Part shown: positions 51,413 through 60,110 of the stretch, one piece after another
Position numbering within the stretch: the stretch's first letter is position 1
How the letters are laid out: the number at the start of each line of letters is the position of its first letter
Origin: Bog-473 sp963736525
GTDB taxonomy: Bacteria > Actinomycetota > Acidimicrobiia > Acidimicrobiales > RAAP-2
Reading direction: 5' to 3'
Length of the DNA stretch: 64,000 nt
Assembly: GCA_963736525.1 (NCBI GenBank)
Contig: CAVTPF010000013.1
Coordinates: 242,702 to 306,701 of the forward strand
Translations under genes and position numbers: made by a program
The notes under the pieces: generated by a model
Seen by the model: the letters and a program-made list of their open reading frames with translations, nothing else
Told to the model about the DNA's origin: nothing
The model's database searches: none

Positions 51413-51501
51413 TATATGTATCCTTCCGGAATTGCCAAAGTTACAGAGGGCTATTAGAAGTATCCTTCTTTTACTTCCTCCGTTTTGGAAGGATCCATAT
51501 A
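51413..51501. repeat. A/T-rich inverted repeat with 15-base arms, between amidase and thpR
   Basis: Arm 1 TATATGTATCCTTCC (51413-51427) and arm 2 GGAAGGATCCATATA (51487-51501) pair at 14 of 15 positions across a 59-base spacer. A further copy of TATCCTTC lies at 51461-51468. The whole patch is far richer in A and T than its neighbours. It may be a bidirectional terminator, since the amidase and thpR genes converge here, or a small mobile or regulatory element. No gene is seen in 51295-51549. Confidence 0.6.
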
Positions 51502-51549
51502 CGGATCGAAATCATTCCCCGGGGGAGACGGTCGAGCCGATGGCCGCGC

Positions 51550-52086
51550 TCAAGCCGATCCGAGCCGGGCCCGGATGAGCGTGGAGTAGACGTGCCCGCT
51601 CGGTGAGGGCTTCGAGGCCACCAGGTCGACGTGCTGGACGGGGAAAGCGGCCACGAAGGGGATCCCGGCCAGCTCGGCCTGGGCGGCGGCACCCAACCGC
51701 CCCTTGGCCCGGGCCAAGGTGAGGTGGCCGTTGAAGGGCGGTTCGCCCTGTGCCGGCTCGGGCACCACCGGGACAGTGCCGGACCGCACGGCGTCGGCCA
51801 GCCCGTCGAGGCCCGTGGCGGGGAGCTGGAGCACCCGCACCCCCGTGAACCAGCCCGTCACCGGGCCGAGCCGGCACTCGACAGGCCCCGGCTGGGACGC
51901 GGCGGAGGCCACCAGCGCGTCGGCAAGCGGGCCCAGCTGCTCCTCCGCCACGTCGCCCAGGAAGCGCAGCGTGACATGCCAACGCGTGGGCCCGACCAGG
52001 CGCAGGTTCTTGGCCCGGCCGAGGTCCAGCGCGGCCAGGCGATCGCGGGTGGGGTCGTCGGGCCACGCGGCCACGAACAGACGCAC
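51550..52086 (-). CDS. thpR: RNA 2',3'-cyclic phosphodiesterase (LigT/ThpR)
   Basis: A 178-residue 2H phosphoesterase starting at GTG 52086 (RLFVAAWPDDPTRDRLAALD). The two HxT motifs are RWHVTLRFLGDV and FNGHLTLARAKG, about 80 residues apart, and the C-terminal part SKPSPSGHVYSTLIRARL is typical. Such enzymes open RNA 2',3'-cyclic phosphates. Codon style (GCC, GTC, CTC) and the family version fit the actinobacterial left part. It is the last gene I assign to the left genome; its upstream side is the presumed join. Confidence 0.9.
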   Translation of the reverse strand: MRLFVAAWPDDPTRDRLAALDLGRAKNLRLVGPTRWHVTLRFLGDVAEEQLGPLADALVASAASQPGPVECRLGPVTGWFTGVRVLQLPATGLDGLADAVRSGTVPVVPEPAQGEPPFNGHLTLARAKGRLGAAAQAELAGIPFVAAFPVQHVDLVASKPSPSGHVYSTLIRARLGSA

Positions 52087-52140
52087 GACGCCGTGCGCGC
52101 TCAGGCGGCGCCGTCGTCGAGGGGGGCACGACCGACACCG
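52087..52140. other. Presumed junction between two unrelated genomes
   Basis: To the left all genes fit an actinobacterium; to the right all fit an alphaproteobacterium. The last left gene starts at 52086 and the first right gene ends at 52101, leaving about 15 bases between them; the tail of the caspase-like gene up to about 52140 could also be affected. No insertion-sequence end, tRNA or integrase marks the site, so an assembly join is more likely than transfer. Confidence 0.6.
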
Positions 52141-53760
52141 GAGCCCTCGTGCAACGCGGCGCCCTTTCCGCTGACGAGCGCGACCGCGAGATCGATGGCG
52201 CCGTCGGCGCTGCCGCGCTCGGCCGCCTTCTCATAGAGCGCGTAGGCCGCCTTGAGATCCTTCGGCGCGTGGTCGCCGGTTTCGAGCATCAGGCCGAGGC
52301 TGACCATGGCGCGGGCGTCATTCGCATCGGCGGCCTTTCTGTAGAGGGCCAGGGCTTCGTCGTAGCGTCCCGCCGCAAAGGTCGCGCGCGCGAGCAATGC
52401 GGTGTAGTGGGCAGCCTCCCGATGCGCGTTCGCCGCCTGACGGCACATTTCGATCGCTTCTTCGGCGTTCTTCATCAGATCGTCCATCTCGACGCCGTGC
52501 ACGCTTGCGGTCGCATCGTGCGGATGCGCAGCCAGACGCTCGCAGACGAGTTCGGGCGACGAGGACGTTTCCTCGGCGGCGCGCAGGCTTGCGATCAGCG
52601 CCTTCGCGTCCTCGGCGTGCGAACCGTTCGGATAGCGGGCGAGATAGAGCTCGGCCAGGCGCGCCTGCCGGCCGCTGCGGGCGAGCGACCAGAGGAGATC
52701 CTCGACGCCGCCCTGAGCCGGCGGGGGCGTTGCGGCGGCCTTCCCCGCTTGCGACAGAAGAGAGCGGACGTCGGCGGCGTGAGGTCCTTCAGGGTAGCGG
52801 TCGAGATAAGCCGTGAGCAGATTGGGATCGCGGTCCTTGCCCGCGAGGCGCCACAACTGGGTCTCCGGCGATTCCTCGGTCGTCGGCGCTCCCGGCGAAA
52901 TAGAACTGGCGGGTCAGCAGCGACTCGTCGGCCGGGATTTGCTGTCCGCCGGTCGCGGCGAAGACGTCGTTGCGGACGGCGATCATCATGCTGGAGATGT
53001 CGGCTCCCGGAGTCGCCAGATGCCCGAGCAGCGCGGTCGCGAAGGGGCTGTTGCGGCCACCGCCGTCGAAGGCGACGTTGTCGGGCTGGGTCGCGAAGGC
53101 GATGAAGAACCCCGGCAGCTTGCCGACGCGCGCAAGCCCCCCCGACGGCAGCACGACGCCCGCGCCGGCGAACGGATTGTTCCGGCACGCGTCGAGAAAC
53201 ACGAGGTGGCTTCCTTTGCCTGTGCCCAGTTCGGCGAGCACCGGGTCGAGCGGGATCGTCCGGGTCGCGATGTCGTCGACCGTGCGCAGTTGCGCGCCGA
53301 CGGGGATCAGATAGTTGCGCCCGGCGAGCTGAAGGCCGTGTCCGGCGTAGTAGAGGAGCGACGCGTCCGCATCGGCCGCCTCGGCGGCGAATTCGGCGAT
53401 GGCGCGGCGCATGGCGGCCTCATCGAGGTCGATCCCGAGCGTGACCTTGAAGCCCAGCGACTTCAATGCCGCAGCGACATCCCGGGCGTCGTTGGGCGGA
53501 TTGGCGAGCGCCGGGACGCCGGTATAGGCGCCGTTGCCGATGATGAGCGCGAAGCGGCCGTCCGCCAGCGCCGGCAGAGTCGCGAACGCCAGCGCGACGG
53601 CGACGAGGAGCGGGGCCGCGAAGCAGCGGGCCAGGCGCCGGATCTCGCGCTGCGCGGCGAGCCGAGGGTCGCTCGAGGCGGCAAAGGGCGCCCTCGCCGC
53701 CGCTCGCTTGCGGCGCGCCTTGGACGGCGCCCGGGCGTCCGGGAAAAGCGCGATCCTCAA
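52101..53760 (-). CDS. Secreted caspase-like (metacaspase) protein with tetratricopeptide/Sel1-type tail (frameshifted)
   Basis: A hydrophobic segment (RCFAAPLLVAVALAFATLPA) forms a signal peptide before GRFALIIGNGAYTGVPALAN. The p20 domain has the catalytic His in LLYYAGHGLQLAGRNYLIPV and the Cys in LVFLDACRNNPFAG. Near 52885 an extra base shifts the frame; beyond it follow PETQLWRLAGKDRDPNLLTA, two YLxRYPxGxHAxD repeats, ATFAAGRYDEALALYRKAAD and AMVSLGLMLETGDHAPKDL, a Sel1/TPR region. Bacterial caspase-like proteins of this type cut after Arg or Lys or act as scaffolds. Start may be TTG 53760 or nearer the signal peptide. The last 15 residues may be altered by the join. Confidence 0.8.
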
Positions 53761-53775
53761 CGAGCCGGACCTCCG

Positions 53776-54561
53776 CTAGAGCCCGCCCGAGTTGACGAGC
53801 TCGACGCTCGCGACGTTCAGCGTGCCGGCCACGAGATCGCGGCTTCGCCTCTCGCTTTCCTGCGTTGCGACGTCCTCCGAGAGAACCAGCGTAATATTCT
53901 TGTGAACGGCGGCGATCGCCCGATCCAGGGCCGCGACCGCCTCCGCCTTGGTCTTGGCGACGCGAACGTGGCGAGCGGCCTCGGCGACGATTCTCGGCAG
54001 ATTGCGCAAGGGCTTCGGCAGGCGCGGCGCGACGACGGCGAGGGCCTTGGCGTATTCGTCGAGCGCGTCGGCGATGCACTGCTGCGTGTCGCACGAGCAT
54101 TCCTTAATGTAGGTTTGCGTGGCCTCGGACAGTCTCCCGACTGCCTCGGTCGCGTTCTCGTCGGCCGCCGGCGCCTCGAGCGTCAGGCCGGCGCCGCATG
54201 TCGAGGCAGGGGCAGGCGACGACGGCAGCAGTGCGTCGGGCCCGTGTCCCGCGGGCGCAGGCGCTGGGGCGGGGGCAGGAGCGGGAGCAGGCGCCGTACC
54301 TCTGCCCGTTGAGTGCCCGGTCGTCCCGGTTCCCGTTGTGCCCGTCCCGGTTCCCGTTGTGCCCGTCCCAGTTCCGGTTGTGCCGGTTCCAGTTCCCGTC
54401 GTGCCGGTTCCTGTCCCCGTCGTGCCCGGCCCAGTTCCCGTCGTGCCCGGCCCTTTCCCTGGCGCTGTCTGCGCGGCGTGTGCGGAGCCATGCGCCAGGA
54501 AGGCGACCATCAGCGCTGTCGCCGCCAACCGGAAGATTGGGAGAATGGAGGTCGAACGCAT
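53776..54561 (-). CDS. Secreted repeat-rich protein of unknown function
   Basis: ATG 54561 gives a signal peptide (MRSTSILPIFRLAATALMVA, FLAHGSAHAA). About seven copies of the heptad GTGTTGT follow, then an (Ala-Pro)n stretch of about eight units. The C-terminal domain of about 140 residues is helical and contains CGAGLTLEAPAADENAT, CSCDTQQCIADALDEYAKAL and AVAALDRAIAAVHKNITLVL, with four Cys that could pair. I do not recognise the domain. It is encoded 15 bases upstream of the caspase-like gene on the same strand, so both are probably exported from one operon and may work together. Confidence 0.65.
   Translation of the reverse strand: MRSTSILPIFRLAATALMVAFLAHGSAHAAQTAPGKGPGTTGTGPGTTGTGTGTTGTGTGTTGTGTGTTGTGTGTTGTGTTGHSTGRGTAPAPAPAPAPAPAPAGHGPDALLPSSPAPASTCGAGLTLEAPAADENATEAVGRLSEATQTYIKECSCDTQQCIADALDEYAKALAVVAPRLPKPLRNLPRIVAEAARHVRVAKTKAEAVAALDRAIAAVHKNITLVLSEDVATQESERRSRDLVAGTLNVASVELVNSGGL
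54327..54470 (-). repeat. 21-bp tandem repeats coding Gly/Thr heptads
   Basis: Imperfect 21-bp units such as CCCGGTTCCCGTTGTGCCCGT (plus strand) are repeated about seven times within the secreted repeat-rich protein. They encode GTGTTGT-type heptads. Being a multiple of 3, copy-number change would not disrupt the frame. Confidence 0.85.
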
Positions 54562-54826
54562 TCACTTTCCCCTTGAGTGTTCGTTCGCGGGAGCGAGAAT
54601 CGGCCATAGGCAGAGGTTATAGCGTTGAGCGATGAAGTAAAGCGTTGTGCGAATTTTAACGCATCAGCGAATTCAAAGTCGGCAATTCAAAGCGTCGGCG
54701 GAGTTTCACGTAATGACAACAAGAGGTAGCGCAAATCGGACGCGGGATTGCCCGGCGATCGCCATGATCGCCATATGGCGCCTAACGGCCGATCAGCTGA
54801 TCGCTGGCGCCTGGGCGCGCGGCTTC

Positions 54827-54868
54827 CGGGTAGTGCCTCAGTTTGAATGCAAACTGAGACACTACCCG
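54827..54868. repeat. Long hairpin upstream of imuA
   Basis: Two 19-base arms, 54827-54845 and 54850-54868, are complementary at 18 positions and separated by AATG. The arms contain GGGTAGTG and CAGTTTG. It lies in the gap 54562-54946 between the divergent secreted protein and imuA, 45 bases before the SOS box. It may be a folded terminator-like element, a miniature mobile element or a protein-binding site; there is no T-run after it on either strand. The rest of the gap shows no gene. Confidence 0.75.
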
Positions 54869-54912
54869 CTTCCGACCGCCCTTGACTCTCGCCCCGCTTG
54901 GGTTCAAAACAA

Positions 54913-54927
54913 GAACAAATATGGAAC
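54913..54927 (+). promoter_or_regulatory. LexA (SOS) box of the alphaproteobacterial type
   Basis: GAAC-AAATATG-GAAC matches exactly the GAAC-N7-GAAC direct repeat bound by LexA in alphaproteobacteria. It is 19 bases upstream of the imuA start, where a repressor would block the promoter of the imuA-imuB-dnaE2 cassette. The site therefore predicts induction by DNA damage. Confidence 0.85.
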
Positions 54928-54946
54928 AAAGAAGAGCGCGGACCGA

Positions 54947-55765
54947 ATGTCGCCGGGCGGCAGGGCGGATGTGGCGCGTTTGCGGCGCGCCGTCGCTCAC
55001 ATCGAGGCTCAAGCGGGCCAAAGCGAGCGCGCCCCGCGGCGCCTCTCCCTCACGCGCGCGCTCGATCCGGCCCTCGGCGGCGGCCTCGCGGACGACGCCC
55101 TGCATGAGATCGCCCCGGCGAGCCCCATGGACGGGGCGGCGGCGATGGGGTTTGCGCTCGCGCTCGCCGCGGGGTTTTTGGCCGAGCGGCCGTCGGCGGG
55201 GCTCCTGATCGGCGAAGGCTTCGGATCCTGCGAGGCGGGCGCGCTCTATGGGCCTGGCCTTGTCGCGCACGGGCTCCCCTTGAGCCGTCTCGTGTTCGTG
55301 ACCGCGCCCGACGCCGGCGCAGCCTTCTGGGCGATGGAGGAAGCGCTGAAATCCGGCGGGCCGGCCGCGGTCGTCGGCGAGATCTGGAACCTGAAAGGCT
55401 ACAGCCTCGCGGCCTCCCGCCGCCTGCTGCTCGCCGCCCGCAAAGGGCGGACGCCGGCGCTGCTCGTGCTGGCGAGCGCCTACGGCCAGGCGGAGCGGCT
55501 CTCGAGCGCCGCCGACACGCGGTTCGAGATCGCCGCTCTGCCGAGCGCAAGACTTCCGGCGGCGGCTGGCCGGGACCTGCCCGGCCCCTTCGCCTGCGCG
55601 GCGCGGCTCGTCAAGGCGCGCCTGAGCGCCTCTGGTGACGCGGTCGATGACCGCGTCGGCGCCCTGGTGACGCGGTCGATGACCGCGTCGGCCGCGCTCC
55701 AAAGGGCGTCCGGAAGGACGCCTGTCTATCGACGGGCTATGGAGCGCGGCTACAGGGCGCGGTGA
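54947..55765 (+). CDS. imuA: ImuA, SOS mutagenesis protein
   Basis: ATG 54947 (MSPGGRADVARLRRAVAHIE) is preferred, as longer readings cross the SOS box. The 272-residue protein has a RecA-like core: LTRALDPALGGGLADDALHE, LALAAGFLAERPSAGLLIGE, RLVFVTAPDAGAAFWAMEEA, VVGEIWNLKGYSLAASRRLL, and RTPALLVLASAYGQAERLSS. ImuA recruits RecA and ImuB in damage-induced mutagenesis. The last 45 or so codons (from about 55630) come from palindromic repeat DNA shared with other sites in this region, so the natural C-terminus has been replaced. Confidence 0.85.
   Translation: MSPGGRADVARLRRAVAHIEAQAGQSERAPRRLSLTRALDPALGGGLADDALHEIAPASPMDGAAAMGFALALAAGFLAERPSAGLLIGEGFGSCEAGALYGPGLVAHGLPLSRLVFVTAPDAGAAFWAMEEALKSGGPAAVVGEIWNLKGYSLAASRRLLLAARKGRTPALLVLASAYGQAERLSSAADTRFEIAALPSARLPAAAGRDLPGPFACAARLVKARLSASGDAVDDRVGALVTRSMTASAALQRASGRTPVYRRAMERGYRAR
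55632..55742 (+). repeat. Palindromic repeats forming the 3' end of imuA
   Basis: Two identical 29-base copies (55632-55660 and 55664-55692) each contain the hairpin GACGCGGTC-GAT-GACCGCGTC. They are followed at 55700-55742 by AAAGGGCGTCCGGAAGGACG-type sequence ending in GACGGGCTATGG. The same modules occur in dnaE2 (57949-58000) and near the antitoxin (62205-62245, 62585-62605). Confidence 0.85.
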
Positions 55766-55795
55766 GGCTCGAATGGCGAAGCGAGGAGAGAACCT

Positions 55796-57430
55796 TTGAC
55801 GACCCGGCGATTTCTCTCTCTCTGGCTGCCGCGCCTGGCGACGGACCGCGCCCGGCGGCTCAACGGAATTGACCGGGCGGCGCCGCTCGCGGCGGTCGCC
55901 AAGGTCAATAACGCCGAGCGCCTCGTCTGCGTGGACGCGAACGCGGCGCGGCTGGGGCTGACGGTCGGCCTCTCGCTCGCCGACGCGCGCGCGCGCCATC
56001 CCGCCCTCGTCGCGGTGGAGGCCGAGCCCGCCGAGGAGGCGCGGCTCCTGGAGCGGCTCTGCGACTGGTGCTCGCGCTTCACCCCGCTCGCCGCCTTGGA
56101 CGGACGCGACGGCTTGATGCTCGACATTTCCGGCGTCGCGCATCTTTTCGAAGGCGAGGCGGCGCTCGTCGAGGAGGGCCTGAAGCGCCTCGCCGCATTC
56201 GGGATTTCGGCCGCAGCCGGCGTCGCCGGCAATCCGCGCGCGGCCTGGGCGCTGGCGCGGTTCTCGGCCCAGACGATCGCGCCCGAGGATTTGAGCGACA
56301 AGGCCTTCGCCAAACTCTTTCACGACCTGCCGCTCGCCGCCCTCGGCCTCGACGAAAAAACCGTCGCCGACATGGCGCGCGCGGGCTTGAGGCGCATCGG
56401 CGACATCGCTTTGCGCCCCCGCGCGCCGATCGCCGCGCGGTTCGGGGCGACGCCGATGGCGCGGCTCGATGAACTGAAAGGTTTGCAGCGCGCCTCGATC
56501 GCGCCGCGCTTTCCTCCGCCCGATTTCTGCGCCGAGCGGCGGTTCGCCTCGCCCGTTGAGACGGTCGAGGCGATCGAGGTCTCTTTACGCAAGCTCGCCG
56601 ACGACCTCGTGGTGCTGCTCGAACGTCAGGCGAAGGGGGCGAGGGCGGTCGAGCTCAGCCTCTTCCGGGTCGACGGCGACGTGCGCCGCATCCGGGTCGG
56701 CGCCGGACGGCCGCTCAACGAAGCGCGCGCCATCGCGCGCCTCTTCGCCGAGCGGCTCGCAAGCCCTGACGAGGACGCGATCGACGCGGGCTTCGGCGTC
56801 GACCTCATGCGCCTTGCGTGTCTTGCGGCCGAGCCGCTCGCGCCGTCTCAAGCCGAGCTCGAGCGCGCTCACGAGGCCGAGCGCGCCCGGGCGCTCGCCG
56901 ACCTCATCGATCGGCTCAGCGCAAGATTGGGGGCGCGCGCGGTGACGCGGCGCGAGCTCGTCGAAGCCCATCTGCCCGAACAGGCCGAGGCGGCCGCGCC
57001 GGCGACGCTCGGAGATGCGCGCAGGCGCGGGGAGGGAAGTCGTCATTGCGAGGAGCGGAGCGACGAAGCAATCCAGAAGTCGGGAGCGCCGGCTCCTGGA
57101 TTGCTTCGCTTCGCTCGCAATGACGGATCAAACATAGCGCCGGCGCGGCCGTTGCGGCTCTTCGTCCGCCCCGAGCCGATCGACGCGCTCGCCGAAGTGC
57201 CCGACGGGCCGCCGCTCCGCTTCCGCTGGCGACGCGTGCTGCACGACGTCGCCGCCATCGAGGGCCCCGAGCGCATCGCCGCCCCCTGGTGGCGCCGCCC
57301 CGACGCGCCGACGCGCGACTATTTCCGCGCCGAGGATTCTGAAGGCCGCCGCTTCTGGCTCTACCGCGAAGGCCTCTGGGGCCGCGAGACGCAAAGGGCG
57401 AAATGGTTCGTGCACGGGGTGTTCGGGTGA
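55796..57430 (+). CDS. imuB: ImuB, Y-family polymerase-like protein
   Basis: TTG 55796 with GAGGAG upstream gives TTRRFLSLWLPRLATDRARR. The 544-residue protein has the DinB-like fold: CVDANAARLGLTVGLSLADA, DWCSRFTPLAALDGRDGLML, DISGVAHLFEGEAALVEEGL, AAAGVAGNPRAAWALARFSA and GLRRIGDIALRPRAPIAARF. It lacks the full acidic triad of an active polymerase, as ImuB proteins do, and serves to bring DnaE2 to the clamp. The region encoded by 57041-57126 (HCEERSDEAIQ to LLRFARND) is a palindromic repeat inserted without breaking the frame, between the little-finger part and the C-terminal domain (RWRRVLHDVAAIEGPERIAA). Confidence 0.93.
   Translation: MTTRRFLSLWLPRLATDRARRLNGIDRAAPLAAVAKVNNAERLVCVDANAARLGLTVGLSLADARARHPALVAVEAEPAEEARLLERLCDWCSRFTPLAALDGRDGLMLDISGVAHLFEGEAALVEEGLKRLAAFGISAAAGVAGNPRAAWALARFSAQTIAPEDLSDKAFAKLFHDLPLAALGLDEKTVADMARAGLRRIGDIALRPRAPIAARFGATPMARLDELKGLQRASIAPRFPPPDFCAERRFASPVETVEAIEVSLRKLADDLVVLLERQAKGARAVELSLFRVDGDVRRIRVGAGRPLNEARAIARLFAERLASPDEDAIDAGFGVDLMRLACLAAEPLAPSQAELERAHEAERARALADLIDRLSARLGARAVTRRELVEAHLPEQAEAAAPATLGDARRRGEGSRHCEERSDEAIQKSGAPAPGLLRFARNDGSNIAPARPLRLFVRPEPIDALAEVPDGPPLRFRWRRVLHDVAAIEGPERIAAPWWRRPDAPTRDYFRAEDSEGRRFWLYREGLWGRETQRAKWFVHGVFG
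57041..57126 (+). repeat. Palindromic element inserted in frame in imuB
   Basis: CGTCATTGCGAG at 57041 and CTCGCAATGACG at the right end, with GAAGCAATCCA and TGGATTGCTTC inside, form a long imperfect hairpin of about 86 bases. Its translation includes CEERSDEAI and LLRFARND, a signature of a repeat seen in many alphaproteobacterial genomes. Here it is tolerated inside a protein, like the palindromic elements known in Rickettsia genes. Confidence 0.88.
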
Positions 57431-57844
57431 TCCGCCTCGAGCCTCGCTTCGCCGAGCTGGCGGGGATGACGAATTTTTCGTTTTTGCGCGGGGCCTCGCA
57501 TCCGGAGGAGATGGTCGCGCGCGCGGCCGAGCTGGAGCTGGCCGGGATCGGGATCGCCGACCGCAACACGCTCGCCGGCGTCGTGCGCGCGCATGTTTTC
57601 GCGCGCGAGAACAGGGCGGCGCTCGCGGGCATGCGCGTCGTGCCCGGCGCGCGGCTCGCCTTCGACGACGGGACGCCGGACCTCATCGCCTATCCGAAGG
57701 ATCGCGCCGCCTACGGCCGGCTCTGCCGGATTCTCACGGCGGGAAATTTGCGCGCCCCCAAGGGCGAATGCCGGCTGACAGTCGAGGATGTGCTGGAGCA
57801 TGGCGAGGGGCTGCAGGTTGTGGTGATGGAGCAGGCGTCGGGCG

Positions 57845-58012
57845 CCCCCTTCTCCCCTTGCGGGAGAAGGGGGCGCGAAGCGCCGGATGAGGGGTTCGGG
57901 GCGCAAGCGCCTCGCGGCGCGAACCCCTCACCCCTGACCCCTCTCCCGCCAAAGGGCGTCTGTAAGGACACCCGTCTGACAACGGGCTATGGGGAGAGGG
58001 GGACGCTCCCCC
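57845..58012 (+). repeat. Composite palindromic repeat inside dnaE2 (frame kept)
   Basis: It begins with the small hairpin CCCCTTCTCCCCTTGCGGGA/GAAGGGG, continues with GATGAGGGGTTCG...CGAACCCCTCACCCC (inverted), CTGACCCCTCTCCCGCC and ends with CCCGTCTGACAACGGGCTAT plus GGGGAGAGGGGG. The order of modules is the same as in the repeat at 62079-62257. It adds about 56 residues in the PHP domain region of DnaE2 between VVVMEQAS and LPLLREAFGP. Confidence 0.88.
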
Positions 58013-59317
58013 TCCTCCGCGAAGCCTTCGGCCCGCGCCTTTGGATCGGCGCGAGTCTCACCTACGGCGAGGACATGCGCACGGGGCTGGCCAAGCGGGC
58101 GGCGCTGGCGAAAACAATCGGCGCGCCGCTTCTTGCGACCAACGACGCGCTGATGCATGCGCCCGGGCGGCGCGCGCTCGCCGACGTCGTCGCCTGCATC
58201 CGCGAAGGCGTGACGCTGGAGGCCGCCGGGCGCCTCACCCAGGCCAACGCCGAGCGCCATCTGAAATCTCCGAGCGAAATGGCGCGGCTCTTCGCGGAGA
58301 CGCCGGCGGCGGTCGAGGAGACGATCCGCTTCCTCGACGGCCTCGCCTTCAGCCTCGACGAACTGGCGCACTGCTATCCCGAAGAGCTGCGCGAGGGTTT
58401 TCCGACGCCCCAGGCCGCGCTCGAAGCCTTCGCTCTCGAGGGCGCCCGCGCGCGCTATCCCGAGGGCGTTCCGGAGCGGACGCGCGAGGCGCTCGCCCAC
58501 GAGCTCGCGCTGATCGCCTCGCTCGACTACGCGCCCTACTTTCTCACCGTGCACGACATCGTGCGCTTCGCCCGCACGCGCGGGATCCTGTGCCAGGGCC
58601 GCGGCTCGGCGGCGAATTCCGCGGTCTGCTTCTGCCTCGGGATCACCGAGGTCGATCCGGCGCGCTTCGATCTCCTGTTCGAGCGCTTCGTCTCGCCCGA
58701 GCGCAACGAGCCGCCCGACATCGACGTCGACTTCGAGCACGAGCGGCGCGAGGAGGTGATCCAGTATATCTATCAGCGCTACGGGCGCGAGCGCGCCGGG
58801 CTGGCCGCCGCGGTCACGACCTATCGCACGCGCTCGGCGATCCGCGAGACGGCAAAAGTCTTCGGCCTCTCGGACGATGTCATCGCGGCGCTCAACGGGA
58901 CCGCCTGGGGCCACGGCTCGACGCCGCTCGACGGGACCCGTGTGCGCGCCGCCGGGCTCGATCCTGCCGATCCGTCGCTCGCGCTCGCGCTCGCGCTCAA
59001 AATGGCCGGGGAGCTGACCGGCTTTCCGCGCCACCTCACCCAGCACAGCGGCGGCTTCGTCATCACCCGCGACCGGCTCGACGAAGTCGCGCCGATCATG
59101 AACGCGGCGATGGAGGAGCGCACCACCATCGAATGGGACAAGGACGATCTCGACGCGCTGGGCCTGCTCAAGATCGACGTGCTCGCGCTCGGCATGCTGA
59201 CGGCGCTGTCGAAGGGCCTCGATCTCCTGAAGCAGCATTACGGCGAGCGGCTGACGCTGGCGACCATCCCGTCGGAGGAGCCTCAAGTCTACGCCATGAT
59301 CCAGCGCGCCGACACGA

Positions 59318-59354
<37 letters not shown>

Positions 59355-59964
59355 GATGCTCCCGCGGCTGAAACCCGAAAAATTCTACGATCTCGTCATC
59401 GAGGTGGCGATCGTGCGCCCCGGTCCGATCCAGGGCGACATGGTGCATCCCTACCTGCGCCGCCGGCAGGGGCTCGAGGACGTCGTCTATCCTTCGCGCG
59501 AGCTCGAGGCGGTGTTGAAGAAGACCCTCGGCGTGCCGCTCTTCCAGGAGCAGGCGATGAAAATCGCCATCGTCGCCGGCTTCACGCCCTCGGAGGCCGA
59601 CCGGCTGCGCCGCGCCATGGCGACCTTCCGCCGGGTCGGGACGATCCAGACTTTCCGGGACAAGATGATCGAAGGCATGGCGGCCAAGGGCTACGACCGC
59701 GATTTCGCCGAGCGCTGCTTCCGCCAGATCGAGGGTTTTGGCGAATACGGGTTTCCCGAGAGCCACGCCGCGAGTTTTGCGCTCCTGGTCTACGCCTCGT
59801 GCTGGATGAAATGCCGCTACCCCGACGTCTTCGCCGCCGCGATGCTCAATTCCCAGCCGCTCGGCTTCTACGCGCCTGCCCAGCTCGTGCGCGACGCGCG
59901 CGAGCACGGGGTCGAGGTCAGCGAGGTCGACGTGAACCTGTCGGACTGGGACTGCACGCTGGAG

Positions 59965-60110
59965 CCCCCCTCTCCCGCACGCGGGAGAGGGGATGGGGGT
60001 GAGGGTATGGGCGCCGAGCCCTCATCCGGCGCTTCGCGCCACCTTCTCCCGCAAGCGGGAGAAGGGATCCCCCCTCTCCCGCTTGCGGGAGAGGGGTTCG
60101 GGGTGAGGGG
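59965..60110 (+). repeat. Palindromic repeat inside dnaE2 (frame lost)
   Basis: Three copies of the small hairpin CTCTCCCGC(A/T)NGCGGGAGAG or its TTCTCCCGCAAGCGGGAGAA variant lie at about 59970, 60045 and 60072, joined by GGTGAGGG and CTCATCCGGCGCTTCGCGCC. It is a rearranged member of the same repeat family as 57845-58012. The reading frame of dnaE2 differs before and after it. Confidence 0.85.
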
